From contig NZ_LS422991.1 in NCBI RefSeq assembly GCF_900411375.1, positions 62,001-126,000 of the forward strand: a DNA stretch of 64,000 nt. The letters are read 5' to 3'. This DNA is from Lentilactobacillus raoultii. Its GTDB lineage: Bacteria > Bacillota > Bacilli > Lactobacillales > Lactobacillaceae. The notes under the pieces were generated by a model. That model was not told the DNA's origin, made no database searches, and was given only the letters and a program-made list of their open reading frames with translations. Both the position numbers and the translations under genes were made by a program. Shown one piece after another: positions 54,262 to 63,493 of this stretch; position 1 is the first letter of the stretch, and every line of letters begins with the position of its first letter.

Positions 54262-56874
54262 ATGTATAAACTATTATGGCGTGACATTCGTAACTCCTTA
54301 GGTCGATTTATCGCAATTTCACTCATCATTCTACTGGGCGTTTTGATCTTCGTTGGTGTTAAAGCTACCGGCCCGGCCCTCATTGATTCCGCCCAGACAA
54401 ATTTAGCCCAACACCGTCTATCAGATATCCAGCTGATTTCAAATAAAGGTGTGACGAGCCAAGATGTTCAAGCTGTCGAAAAGGTGGCCGGCGCCAAGGC
54501 TGAAAAAATAAAATTCAAATTTGTTTTGGGCGGCCGTAACAAAGATGCCGTTGCACTCTATGGGTTTTCCAACAATCGCGGTCAAAATCGGCTTCAATTA
54601 ACAAGTGGCCATTTCCCAAAAAACGCAAACCAAATTGTTTTAGATCAGCGGGCGCAACGTCTAAATCACTATCAATTAGGCGATAAATACCGGTTTAGTA
54701 AGCAAGCCAATTTGAAAAAGCGAACTTATCGCATTGTTGGGTTTGCGAATTCTCCACAATATATTGATAACACCACTCGGGGCGCAACAAATATTGATAC
54801 TGGGCAAGTCGCCTACTTTGCCTATCTTCCAAGTAGCCAACTCAATCTACCCGTTGCAACAATGATCAATATTCGTTTCCCAGCCATTCAAAAACTGGGG
54901 GCTTTTTCAAGTGAGTATAAACGAGCTGTCAATCATCGGCTCACCAAATTAAAGACTATTTTTAAAACCCAAGCTGCCAACCGCCAAGCTGAACTAATGG
55001 CAAAGGGTCAAAAGAAATTAACACTTGCTAAGCATCAACTATTACTTGCGCAACAAAAAATCAACCTCGCCAAACAGGCTTTGGCCAAACGTTCTCAAGG
55101 CCAAATCAGTACGACTAAAGCACTCACCCTTCAGCAAAAAAAGCTTAACTCGCAAAAGCAGCAACTCAACCGCTCACAAGCTAAGTTAAGCGCTAATTCA
55201 ACGCCAACCTATACTTGGTCAACCAGGCAGGACTTGGCCGGCTTTTCGGCTTATGGTGAAAGTGCTGACCGAATTGCCGCAATCGCTAACGTTTTTCCAG
55301 TATTCTTCTTCCTATTGGCTGCTTTAATTACGTTTACAACCGTTACAAGAATGGTCGAAGAGGCCAGAATGCAAATCGGAACTTTCAAAGCACTTGGCTT
55401 TTCCAACACAGCAATCACCAAGAATTATGTTGCTTACGCTTCTTTAGCAGGTTTGTTGGGCGTTATTCTTGGTAGCTTTATCGGCAACCAATTCTTACCA
55501 AGGTTTGTGCTTTCAATCTACTCTGAATATATTTTCCACACACCAATTATTCATTATCAATGGGGGCCTATCTGTTTAGCAGCCATTTTCTCCTTGATCG
55601 CAACGGTTGGCGCCGCGCTATATGTCAGCCTCAAACAAATTAAAGAGGTTCCCGCTGCCCTCATGCGACCCAAGTCCCCCAAATCTGCAAAACCAATTCT
55701 ATTAGAGAAGTTCACGTGGTTGTGGTCGAAACTAAAATTCTATCAAAAGATTAGCTACCGCAATCTGTTTAGATTTAAATCCAGAGCATTCATGACTATC
55801 CTTGGCATCGCGGGCGGAACAGCGCTTATTTTAACCGGTTTCGGGATTGCCGATTCCATCAACGCTTCCGGACACCGCCAATTCAGTCAAATCATTCATT
55901 ACCAGTCAATTGTCCAAGCAAATCGATCAACTGAATTGGCTTCCATCAAGAAGACGTTACGGAATAGCTCTCATTATCAAAATAGCACACCGGTTGGTAC
56001 CTCTGTCGTTAAGGTACGTGCAAATGGCCATCAACTAAATGATGTTAATCTGTATGTCCCAAAGTCTCCACGTTCTTTCCAAAAGGATGTCTCTTTATCC
56101 GATCTTTCAACCGGCCGTCGCATTCCACTTCATCAAAAAGGCATTGTCATCTCCCAAAAGATTGCCAAAACATTGGCAGTTAAAAAAGGCGACACTTTGA
56201 CAATCCCGGTTACAAACGGCCCCGCCGTCTCAGTGAAGATTTCGGCCATTACCCGAAATTACATTGGCCATTTTATGTACCTGTCACCTAAAGCCTATCA
56301 TCGGGCATTTCATCAAGCGCCCGTCATTAAAAGCCTCTTTGTCAAACTGGCGAAAGCCACCCCTCAGCAGCAAACCCAGCTGGGGAGAAAATGGTTAAGT
56401 CATAATCCCCATATTCTGGGTGTCAGTTTTACAGCTGATCAACGCAAAACCGTTAATCATATGTCTAGTCAAATGAGTCCAGTCGTCTTAATTTTCATTT
56501 TGTTATCAGGGATTCTATCGTTTGTGGTTCTGTATAATTTGACCAATATCAATATTTCAGAACGACTTCGCGAACTATCCACCATTAAAGTTCTCGGTTT
56601 CTTCGATCGGGAAGTTACCATGTATATCGCCAGAGAAAACATTGTTCTGGCAATAGTTGGGATTATCCTCGGCTTTGGCTTTGGTAATCTCTTAACGGCT
56701 TACGTTCTTCATCAAGCTGAAACGCCAACGGTTGTCTTCCCACTAACCATCCACGTCCAGTGGTACCTGGTCGCAACCATTCTTATGATTCTCTTTAATT
56801 TAATTGTCATTTGGGTCGCCCACCAGCATCTCAAGCAGGTTGACATGGTGGAAGCCCTAAAATCAAATGAGTAA
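54262..56874 (+). CDS. Large FtsX-domain ABC permease
   Basis: 870 aa. It has an N-terminal helix (FIAISLIILLGVLIFVGVKA), a long extracellular part including a Q/K-rich coiled coil (about 235-310: KGQKKLTLAKHQLLLAQQKI), then an FtsX domain with three helices (about 350-465), a second helix near 510 and extracellular domain, and a second FtsX domain at the C-terminus (740-870). This is the ten-helix layout of the large type-VII ABC permeases that move lipids, peptides or work mechanically on the envelope. Sole partner is the preceding ATPase. Confidence 0.92.
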   Translation: MYKLLWRDIRNSLGRFIAISLIILLGVLIFVGVKATGPALIDSAQTNLAQHRLSDIQLISNKGVTSQDVQAVEKVAGAKAEKIKFKFVLGGRNKDAVALYGFSNNRGQNRLQLTSGHFPKNANQIVLDQRAQRLNHYQLGDKYRFSKQANLKKRTYRIVGFANSPQYIDNTTRGATNIDTGQVAYFAYLPSSQLNLPVATMINIRFPAIQKLGAFSSEYKRAVNHRLTKLKTIFKTQAANRQAELMAKGQKKLTLAKHQLLLAQQKINLAKQALAKRSQGQISTTKALTLQQKKLNSQKQQLNRSQAKLSANSTPTYTWSTRQDLAGFSAYGESADRIAAIANVFPVFFFLLAALITFTTVTRMVEEARMQIGTFKALGFSNTAITKNYVAYASLAGLLGVILGSFIGNQFLPRFVLSIYSEYIFHTPIIHYQWGPICLAAIFSLIATVGAALYVSLKQIKEVPAALMRPKSPKSAKPILLEKFTWLWSKLKFYQKISYRNLFRFKSRAFMTILGIAGGTALILTGFGIADSINASGHRQFSQIIHYQSIVQANRSTELASIKKTLRNSSHYQNSTPVGTSVVKVRANGHQLNDVNLYVPKSPRSFQKDVSLSDLSTGRRIPLHQKGIVISQKIAKTLAVKKGDTLTIPVTNGPAVSVKISAITRNYIGHFMYLSPKAYHRAFHQAPVIKSLFVKLAKATPQQQTQLGRKWLSHNPHILGVSFTADQRKTVNHMSSQMSPVVLIFILLSGILSFVVLYNLTNINISERLRELSTIKVLGFFDREVTMYIARENIVLAIVGIILGFGFGNLLTAYVLHQAETPTVVFPLTIHVQWYLVATILMILFNLIVIWVAHQHLKQVDMVEALKSNE

Positions 56875-56958
56875 TCGCCAGATGGGCTTGTTTTGCATCA
56901 ATAAATAGCGTACAATTTATTTAATTTAATCAACTGGTTAATATAAGGAGTGATTAAT

Positions 56959-57429
56959 TTGACAACTGTTTATGATTTTTCGGAAACTGAGATGAATGAC
57001 CAACCGCTTAATTTAAAAGATTATCAAGGAAAGGTCCTGTTGATTGTTAATACCGCCAGTAAATGTGGCCTGGCTCCACAACTGGAAGGACTCGAAAAGC
57101 TTTATAAGAAGTATCGAGATCAAGGTCTCGTTGTGTTGGGACTGCCTTCAAACCAATTCCATCAAGAACTTGAGAATGATGAGAAAACGGAAGAATATTG
57201 TCAACTGCATTATGGCGTGACTTTCCCAATGACTAAGCGGGTCGCTGTTAATGGTGATCAAGAAGACCCGTTATTCACCTATTTAAAAGAAGCATCGGGT
57301 CATGGTAAGATCAAATGGAACTATACGAAGTTTCTAGTTGGTCGTGACGGCAAACTGATCCATCGCTATGCACCGATCACGAAACCAGAAGCAATCGAAG
57401 AAACCCTTTCTCAGGCACTCAGTCATTAA
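56959..57429 (+). CDS. Glutathione peroxidase-family thiol peroxidase
   Basis: 156 aa from TTG at 56959 (AAGGAG 8 nt upstream; the GTG at 56950 is too close). Peroxidatic Cys in NTASKCGLAPQ (about residue 36), LPSNQF with the catalytic Gln, and KWNYTKFLVG with Trp/Asn: the full GPx tetrad in the cysteine version. No second cysteine occurs in the usual resolving position of thioredoxin-dependent forms (…FP), though Cys near residue 80 (EEYCQLHYG) may serve. Reduces peroxides; cytoplasmic. Own terminator at 57461. Confidence 0.93.
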   Translation: MTTVYDFSETEMNDQPLNLKDYQGKVLLIVNTASKCGLAPQLEGLEKLYKKYRDQGLVVLGLPSNQFHQELENDEKTEEYCQLHYGVTFPMTKRVAVNGDQEDPLFTYLKEASGHGKIKWNYTKFLVGRDGKLIHRYAPITKPEAIEETLSQALSH

Positions 57430-57460
57430 TTTCACATTGGTTCAATAATTGACTCCTCAA

Positions 57461-57511
57461 AAACTGATTAAAAGTGGCGTTTAATCTCCCTTTTTAATCA
57501 GTTTTTATTTT
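57461..57511 (+). terminator. Terminator after glutathione peroxidase
   Basis: AAACTGATTAAAA / TTTTTAATCAGTTTTTATTTT. Confidence 0.88.
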
Positions 57512-57585
57512 ACTTTTAAAATGCTATATATTAGCATAAAAGAGTTAGGCTATTTGTATTAAGCATGCCTGAGGGGGCATATGAG

Positions 57586-58701
57586 TTGAAACTTTGGAAA
57601 TCCCTAATCATCATGCTAGGATCTCTAATTTTATACAGTGGTTGGGTCCAGCCAGTCAACGCTAAGTTAGTGATTTATCATCAACGGTCATCCGGCTTAA
57701 TTTATGATCAGCATAATATGCGCTATTTAAACGACTCAAAGGTCCATTACGTTCGGGTGCCAAAGCACTATACTCACGTTAAAGCCGGTTATAAGCGCCA
57801 TAAAATTAAGGCTACTCGCGGTAAAAAAGTTATTTTTAAGACCAGGTATCTGTTGCCATTTCCAGGCAAAAACGGCCAACATTGGGGAAATCCTCAGTCG
57901 ATTGCAATGACTGGCAAAAAATACATGTACATCGTCTACTGCCCAACTACCCTACATAATCGAGGTCGTCTGGTTCGCTTTAATACTCGAAAACTGGATT
58001 CGCTTGGCGTTCGGCTTCACCCTACAGAATTGCGGGACGCCTATGTGAAAAAGAAGGGCCATTACTCGCACATTCAAAAACAACTCCACCGAGCTATCAA
58101 GGTGGGCCCACTTTTTATAACCGGTCATGGTCAGTCATTGGCTTATAATTGGAAAAATCACGGAATGTACATGTGGCGGGATAAAGAAAAAGCGCCAAGA
58201 GTTCCCGTCAATCACTGGGCCTACATTCAGCATATCAATCTAAAAAAATTACGACCTGATCACGTAATTCGATTTCGCTTAAGCAGCCACGGCCTTCACG
58301 TCCCCTGCGGACACAATCTAACCTTTGATAAAAGCGGCCACGCCTATTTTTGGTCGTTTCCCGGTTGGTGTGCTTATATCTACAAAGGTGTGATCCATCA
58401 TCGTTCTGTCAAATTCCGACTCACTAAACAGAAACTACGCCACTTACCAGGAACCCGAATTCAAAGTATGGCTTATAATCCACTCCGTAAACGATTACTC
58501 ATGATCTCTGATGATTCAATTGCCAGTTTCCCAAGAAACCGATTGCTGGGACGAGGACATTTAACCAACCATTGCTTTCAGTGGAGTCGATTTAGTCCCA
58601 GACGCGAATTTGAGGGAATTGCTTATAACGGAAAAAGTGGCATCGCAAACTTACTGGTTAACCACGTTCCCGAAGTAATGTCTTCAAATCATGCTTATTA
58701 A
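57586..58701 (+). CDS. Secreted protein of unknown family, copy B
   Basis: 371 aa from TTG at 57586, 8 nt after GAGGGGG. Signal peptide MKLWKSLIIMLGSLILYSGW then VQPVNA with likely cleavage after NA. The mature protein is strongly basic (many K, R, H). It shares with copy A: FKTRYLLPF, TGHGQSLAYNWKNHGMYMWRD, CGHNLTFDKSGHAYFW and PRREFEGIAYN. Copy B has cysteines (YCPTTL, PCGHNL, GWCAYI, NHCFQW) not found in A. It has about five repeats like blades. No catalytic motif recognised. Terminator at 58712. Confidence 0.82.
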   Translation: MKLWKSLIIMLGSLILYSGWVQPVNAKLVIYHQRSSGLIYDQHNMRYLNDSKVHYVRVPKHYTHVKAGYKRHKIKATRGKKVIFKTRYLLPFPGKNGQHWGNPQSIAMTGKKYMYIVYCPTTLHNRGRLVRFNTRKLDSLGVRLHPTELRDAYVKKKGHYSHIQKQLHRAIKVGPLFITGHGQSLAYNWKNHGMYMWRDKEKAPRVPVNHWAYIQHINLKKLRPDHVIRFRLSSHGLHVPCGHNLTFDKSGHAYFWSFPGWCAYIYKGVIHHRSVKFRLTKQKLRHLPGTRIQSMAYNPLRKRLLMISDDSIASFPRNRLLGRGHLTNHCFQWSRFSPRREFEGIAYNGKSGIANLLVNHVPEVMSSNHAY

Positions 58702-58711
58702 TATCACCACC

Positions 58712-58756
58712 AAAAGCGGCCAACTCCGTCATATCGACAGAATCAGCCGCTTTTTT
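58712..58756. terminator. Bidirectional terminator between copy B and the ABC exporter
   Basis: AAAAGCGGC / GCCGCTTTTTT, 22-nt loop. Confidence 0.85.
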
Positions 58757-58778
58757 GATTCATCACTTGAATTTCAGA

Positions 58779-60572
58779 TTACTCAAACTGTGCCTCATAC
58801 AACTGTTTATAATAACCGTTTTGAGCCATTAAGCTCTCATGATTGCCTCGTTCGACAATCTGACCATCGTCAACCACCAAAATCTGATCAGCATTATGAA
58901 TGGTGGATAAACGATGGGCAATCACTAATGATGTCCGCTGTTCCATTAAATTTTCCAAAGCATGTTGAATGGTTTTTTCCGATTCATTGTCCAAAGAAGC
59001 CGTCGCCTCATCAAGAACCACAATTTGAGCATCTTTGAGTAGTGCTCGGGCAATGGCAATTCGTTGCTTTTGTCCACCGGAAAGTTTGATTCCCCGTTCA
59101 CCAACTTGCGTTTTCATCTGATCCGGCAGTCCCTTAATAAAGTCATCAATGTCAGCTAGCTTTGCTACTGCCCATAATTGATCCTGAGTGGCGCCCGGTG
59201 TCCCGTATTTAATATTATCAGCAATCGTGCCATCAATAATGAAAATATCTTGAGAAACAATCGCAATATTTTGACGCAATGAGCTTAATTGAATCTGCTT
59301 AATCGACACACCATCAAAAGTGATCTGGCCACTATCGATATCGTACAATCGATCCAGTAATTCGGTAATGGTGGACTTGCCAGCACCAGAATGCCCAACC
59401 AACGCCGTTTGTTTGCCAAACGGGATCTCAAAACTTACATCGCGAATTGCTGGCTTATGCGCTGCCTGTGGATCATCAACATCGTAGGTAAATGTCACAT
59501 GATCAAACTTAACGCCTTGCTTAATTTTTGGAAAGGCCACAGCATCTTTGGCATCAATAATTTGTGGTTTCAAAGCCATAATATCGACAATTCGACCATA
59601 GGATACCAGCGACTGTTGAAACTGATTTAACAGCCTGGAAAAAGAGCTGATGGGACTTTGAAGAATCCCAACATAGCTTAAATAAGCAACTAATTCTCCT
59701 AATGTCAGCTGCTTTTTAAAAACAAAAATAGTTCCCATTAGTAACACAATTGCCGTTCCTAAATATTCAACAAAGTTAATCAAGGGTGAAAAGATTGCTT
59801 GGTTTCTGGTTGCTTCAATGATATTGTCCTTATTCATATTGGCTAATTTATTAAAACGACCAGTCTCCAATCCTTCAGTGGTGTAACTTTTAATCAGTTG
59901 AATCTCAGTCAGGGTATTTTGCAATTGGTTGGTCATTAAAGCCTGGGATTGCCGCGCTTTCTGATAGGAATTTCTGATGCGAGTTCGAAAAACGCGCACT
60001 ACTAAGAAAATAAACGGAAACGTCAGACTAACCGCCAATGCCATTTCCCAATTCACAAAATAGATGAACCCCAACACGCCAACGAACGTAAAGATGCTTC
60101 CTATTAGGGACAGCATATTGGGTGAAATCAGGTTCTGGAAGTTGTTAATATCAGAAGTTAATCGAACCATTAAATCACCAGTTTTACTCGATTCAAAGAA
60201 GTGAGTATCTAACCGAATCAAGTAACGATAAAGCTGATTTCTTAAATTCGTAATAGCGCCCTGACTCATGATGCCCATCCAATAAGTCGACAGGTAAGTC
60301 AATATGCCAGAAATGGTTACGGTTAAAAGTAACAGTCCAATCACAATTAACAGCTGACTAACACTTTTATTTGGAATAACGTGGTCAATAATATATTGGT
60401 TAAATTGAGGTAATAAAAAATCCATTAAAGACAGAATTGTCAAAACAACGACATTTAATATCAGAACCCATGGCCGTTTTAAAACAGTGCCAAAAACAAA
60501 CTTAAACATCCCGATCATTGTAACAGGTGGTTTGTTTCCCGTAGAGGCAGCCTGGTTTTGCTTTTGTTGCAT
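58779..60572 (-). CDS. ABC exporter, fused membrane and ATPase domains
   Basis: 597 aa half-transporter of the type I exporter (MsbA/LmrA/BmrA) class: six membrane helices in residues about 30-330, then an ATPase with Walker A VGHSGAGKSTI, signature LSGGQKQRIAIARAL, Walker B IVVLDEATASLD and IAHRLSTI. It probably works as a homodimer in drug or lipid export; no second half-transporter is next to it. AAGGAGG before the ATG. Confidence 0.93.
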   Translation of the reverse strand: MQQKQNQAASTGNKPPVTMIGMFKFVFGTVLKRPWVLILNVVVLTILSLMDFLLPQFNQYIIDHVIPNKSVSQLLIVIGLLLLTVTISGILTYLSTYWMGIMSQGAITNLRNQLYRYLIRLDTHFFESSKTGDLMVRLTSDINNFQNLISPNMLSLIGSIFTFVGVLGFIYFVNWEMALAVSLTFPFIFLVVRVFRTRIRNSYQKARQSQALMTNQLQNTLTEIQLIKSYTTEGLETGRFNKLANMNKDNIIEATRNQAIFSPLINFVEYLGTAIVLLMGTIFVFKKQLTLGELVAYLSYVGILQSPISSFSRLLNQFQQSLVSYGRIVDIMALKPQIIDAKDAVAFPKIKQGVKFDHVTFTYDVDDPQAAHKPAIRDVSFEIPFGKQTALVGHSGAGKSTITELLDRLYDIDSGQITFDGVSIKQIQLSSLRQNIAIVSQDIFIIDGTIADNIKYGTPGATQDQLWAVAKLADIDDFIKGLPDQMKTQVGERGIKLSGGQKQRIAIARALLKDAQIVVLDEATASLDNESEKTIQHALENLMEQRTSLVIAHRLSTIHNADQILVVDDGQIVERGNHESLMAQNGYYKQLYEAQFE

Positions 60573-60736
60573 CTCTTTACCTCCTTGCTGAATTTAAATG
60601 GCTTCTTTTTAATTATATATTTAGGTACCTAACTTAATTGAGTATACTAATTTTTGAATTGGCTTTCAACTATTTGGCTTGGACACAACTCTTCATCTCA
60701 GCCTTTCAGTATGCCACGTCGTTAAAGAATTGAAAA

Positions 60737-60775
60737 CAAAAAAGGCTTACAACCTTTACGTCATAAGTCTTTATC
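60737..60775 (-). terminator. Probable terminator after the second lipoate ligase gene
   Basis: Minus strand AGACTTA / TAAGCCT with one mismatch, followed by TTTTTTG. Confidence 0.55.
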
Positions 60776-60795
60776 TTGTTAGTCGACAATTATCG

Positions 60796-61836
60796 TTAAT
60801 CCGTCGGCGTTTTTTCCAGCAGTAAATCCGCTAAGGCTGCCGGATCAACTTTTCCTAAATTATCAGCCAAATTAACCGACTGCAATGCATTAACCAGTGC
60901 TGGTTTAGTGAGTTCAGTTCCTTGAAGCGCTTTTTCAATCACCCCAATATCGCCACCCGTGATAAAATCACCATAAATTTTAATATCTGAAATTCGATTT
61001 TGATCGGTTAGTGAGTAATTAAAACTGACAGTGCCAATATCGTAATGCTTGGAAACATAGTAATCGAACCCTGGGTTTTGGCCATAATTCCATTCATCGG
61101 TATCATACTTTCCCTGCAGTCGTTGATCAATAATCGCCCAGTCGTGATCGTTCAAATGATAGGTTTTAATATCGTCAAGTGAATTGACTTTAAACAGTTT
61201 CAGTAACAATTCTTTTTTAAAGCCCTCGATGTCCATCGCTTGATATTGCGAATCTAAATAGGGTTTGATGTTGGTGACACGACTATGAACGGATTTGACC
61301 CCTTTTGATGCCAACTTATCTTTTTCCGGGGTTAAAACTTTCGTTGCCACATCCATGTTTAAATCAAACATTAATGTCCCACCGGCAGCGTACGATTGCC
61401 CAACTTTGAACATGGTCATGCCGGAAAACTTACTGTTACCAATGACCATATCGTTACGGCCGCGCATCTGGGCATCCTTAGCACCCATTTCGTGCAAAAC
61501 ATCAATGATCGGCTGTGCAAAATAACGAAAATCACCAAAATGCCGGTCATCGTTAATCACGATGTTTTCAAAAATAATGTTACCAAAATCATGATAAACG
61601 GCCCCACCACCGGAAGTGCGTCGGACCAGTTTAATCTTATTTTTTCGCAAATAGGGCATGTTAACCTCTGCATAGGCATTTTGATTAACCCCGATAATCA
61701 CTGCCGGTTGATTCACATACATTATGAGACCATGACCAGGTAACTTTAAGTCATTTACCAGGTAATTGTCCAGCGATTGATTAACGATTGGATCATAAAC
61801 CGGTTGGCCATTTCGCGATGTATCAATGAAAAACAT
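60796..61836 (-). CDS. lplA: Lipoate-protein ligase A
   Basis: 346 aa, standard LplA length with C-terminal accessory domain. It activates free lipoate with ATP and attaches it to E2 or H proteins. The canonical loop RRTSGGGAVYHDFGN, GRNDMVIGNSKFSGMTMF with the AMP-binding Lys, and KGVKSVHSRVTNI are all intact, unlike the paralogue at 47048. So this copy is probably the housekeeping scavenging enzyme. ATG at 61836 follows GGGGATGGG. Confidence 0.93.
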   Translation of the reverse strand: MFFIDTSRNGQPVYDPIVNQSLDNYLVNDLKLPGHGLIMYVNQPAVIIGVNQNAYAEVNMPYLRKNKIKLVRRTSGGGAVYHDFGNIIFENIVINDDRHFGDFRYFAQPIIDVLHEMGAKDAQMRGRNDMVIGNSKFSGMTMFKVGQSYAAGGTLMFDLNMDVATKVLTPEKDKLASKGVKSVHSRVTNIKPYLDSQYQAMDIEGFKKELLLKLFKVNSLDDIKTYHLNDHDWAIIDQRLQGKYDTDEWNYGQNPGFDYYVSKHYDIGTVSFNYSLTDQNRISDIKIYGDFITGGDIGVIEKALQGTELTKPALVNALQSVNLADNLGKVDPAALADLLLEKTPTD

Positions 61837-61922
61837 TATCCCATCCCCAAAATAAAAGTCGTTGTTAACGCTACCATCATCATAGAACGCAATGCCGGCT
61901 TTTACAAATACCCGTTAAAAAA

Positions 61923-62429
61923 TTACTTTTCATCATAGAGCTGAGCGTCGCCGGGATTAGCTTTAGCGGTATAGTTGTTGACGATGATTTTAATAACACC
62001 AACGTGGCTAAGAGCAGAATCCGGCAAATCAGCCCACTCATGGCCGATTTCGTGTTGGACAATTTGTTGCAAGGCATGTCGTTTTTCATTTACATCTTCA
62101 ATCAGCTCAGCTTTTCCGGTGCCCATCACACTTTGATATTTGAAACTTGGTGTGTGATGAGCAGTATCTTTGGGATATAGAACGTGCCCATCCGTTTCAA
62201 TCGCAAACCCAACTCGACCGTCCTTACCAATCAGTTCGCGTTTATAACCAACCGGTGCCCCATGAAGATAAAGGGTGAGGTGATTTTCATTATCAAATTC
62301 GTAACCGTAATTGGTTGGCACTACATAGGGATAATCGGGGGTTCGAAGTCCCAAATGAATCACCTCGGCATCAGTTAAAATCGCTTTAATCTGTTGGATA
62401 TCCGTTACTTCTCGATCGGTTCGCCGCAT
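61923..62429 (-). CDS. FMN-binding split-barrel (NimA/pyridoxamine oxidase-like) protein
   Basis: 168 aa from ATG at 62429 (GGAG 8 nt upstream). RRTDREVTDIQQIKAIL, VIHLGLRTPDYPYVVPTNYGYEF and LYLHGAPVGYKRELI are typical of the NimA-like flavin proteins, with a C-terminal YQSVMGTGKAELIED strand. These bind FMN or heme and may reduce nitro compounds; natural role unclear. It is followed by the D-LDH gene upstream, 8-nt from its end, same strand. Confidence 0.88.
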   Translation of the reverse strand: MRRTDREVTDIQQIKAILTDAEVIHLGLRTPDYPYVVPTNYGYEFDNENHLTLYLHGAPVGYKRELIGKDGRVGFAIETDGHVLYPKDTAHHTPSFKYQSVMGTGKAELIEDVNEKRHALQQIVQHEIGHEWADLPDSALSHVGVIKIIVNNYTAKANPGDAQLYDEK

Positions 62430-62446
62430 CAATTTCACTCCTATCC

Positions 62447-63439
62447 CTAATTGACCTGATGCAATGACTTTTTACCTTTTAGGATAGTATCAACGTCGTT
62501 CAACGTAATTTCAACCATATTGGCAACCGCCACTTCAGTGTAAAACCCAATGTGTGGACTCACATTTACGTTAGGCATTGCCAATAGTTTTTCCAGATTA
62601 TCATTGTGAAGTGGCTTTCCCGTTAAGTCATGGTTAACAATTGGCGTTTCACCTTCGAAAGTATCGATGGCCGCAGCTGCAATTTCATGATTGTTCAACG
62701 CTGCCACTAAATCCTCGGTTTTAACCACTGGCCCTCTGGAGGCGTTGATAAAAATTGCAGTCGGCTTCATCTCTTTGAAAACTCTGGCATTAATCATGTG
62801 ATGGGTTTCATCAGTTAGTGGCGTGTGCATCGTCACAATATCCGCAGTTTTATAAACCGTCTCATGATCAACGTAGGTCACCGTATCGTTTAAATCCGGT
62901 CGATGAATCGGATCTGCGACAATCACTTTTGCTCCTAAAGCTCGAAAAATTCTGGCAACCGCACTCCCAATTTTGCCGGCACCGATAATGCCAACTGTCA
63001 AGGTATGAATTTCCTTGGCCTCGGTATTTGTCCAGGTGAAATCACCATGCATTTCACGTTCGCGAACCTCGCCTAAGTGGCGTAACAGGTACATCACATC
63101 AGCCAGTACCAATTCACTAACCGACCGAGGCGAGTATCCAGGGACATTGGTTACCGCTAACCCATTCTTAGTTGCTGCCGGTAAATTAATAATTTCATAT
63201 CCGGTACTTCGAAGCGATAATTGTTTAATCCCAAATTCCTTTAATTTTTGGTAAACCACTGGATCTGGAATTGAAGCGTGCTGTAAAATGGCTACCCCAT
63301 CGTATCCCTTTGCCAAGTCAACTGTCTCAACATTCAGTGGGACCGAGTTGGTATCAATGTGGTATTCGGGATGTTGCTTAACCCAGTCGTTAATCGGGCC
63401 TTGTTCATCAGGTCGAACAGTATACATTAGAATTTTCAT
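62447..63439 (-). CDS. ldhD: NAD-dependent D-lactate dehydrogenase
   Basis: 330 aa, the normal length of lactobacillar D-LDH. Nucleotide-binding loop VGIIGAGKIGSAVARIF; catalytic Arg in NASRGPVV, Glu in DTFEGE and His in SPHIGFYT. Start MKILMYTVRPDE and the Lactobacillus-type substrate segment (STGYEIINLPAA) support D-LDH rather than another 2-hydroxyacid dehydrogenase; D-2-hydroxyisocaproate dehydrogenase is the closest alternative. It reduces pyruvate to D-lactate. GAGG precedes the ATG by 11 nt. Confidence 0.88.
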   Translation of the reverse strand: MKILMYTVRPDEQGPINDWVKQHPEYHIDTNSVPLNVETVDLAKGYDGVAILQHASIPDPVVYQKLKEFGIKQLSLRSTGYEIINLPAATKNGLAVTNVPGYSPRSVSELVLADVMYLLRHLGEVREREMHGDFTWTNTEAKEIHTLTVGIIGAGKIGSAVARIFRALGAKVIVADPIHRPDLNDTVTYVDHETVYKTADIVTMHTPLTDETHHMINARVFKEMKPTAIFINASRGPVVKTEDLVAALNNHEIAAAAIDTFEGETPIVNHDLTGKPLHNDNLEKLLAMPNVNVSPHIGFYTEVAVANMVEITLNDVDTILKGKKSLHQVN

Positions 63440-63493
63440 AATAGTTAATTACCTCGTTTTCAATTAATTTAAAATCAGTCTTCAGATAATTTA

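Noticed and set aside
58691-59038. 115-codon plus-strand frame after secreted copy B
   Set aside because: It reads through a terminator hairpin and is antisense to the ATPase domain of the ABC exporter.
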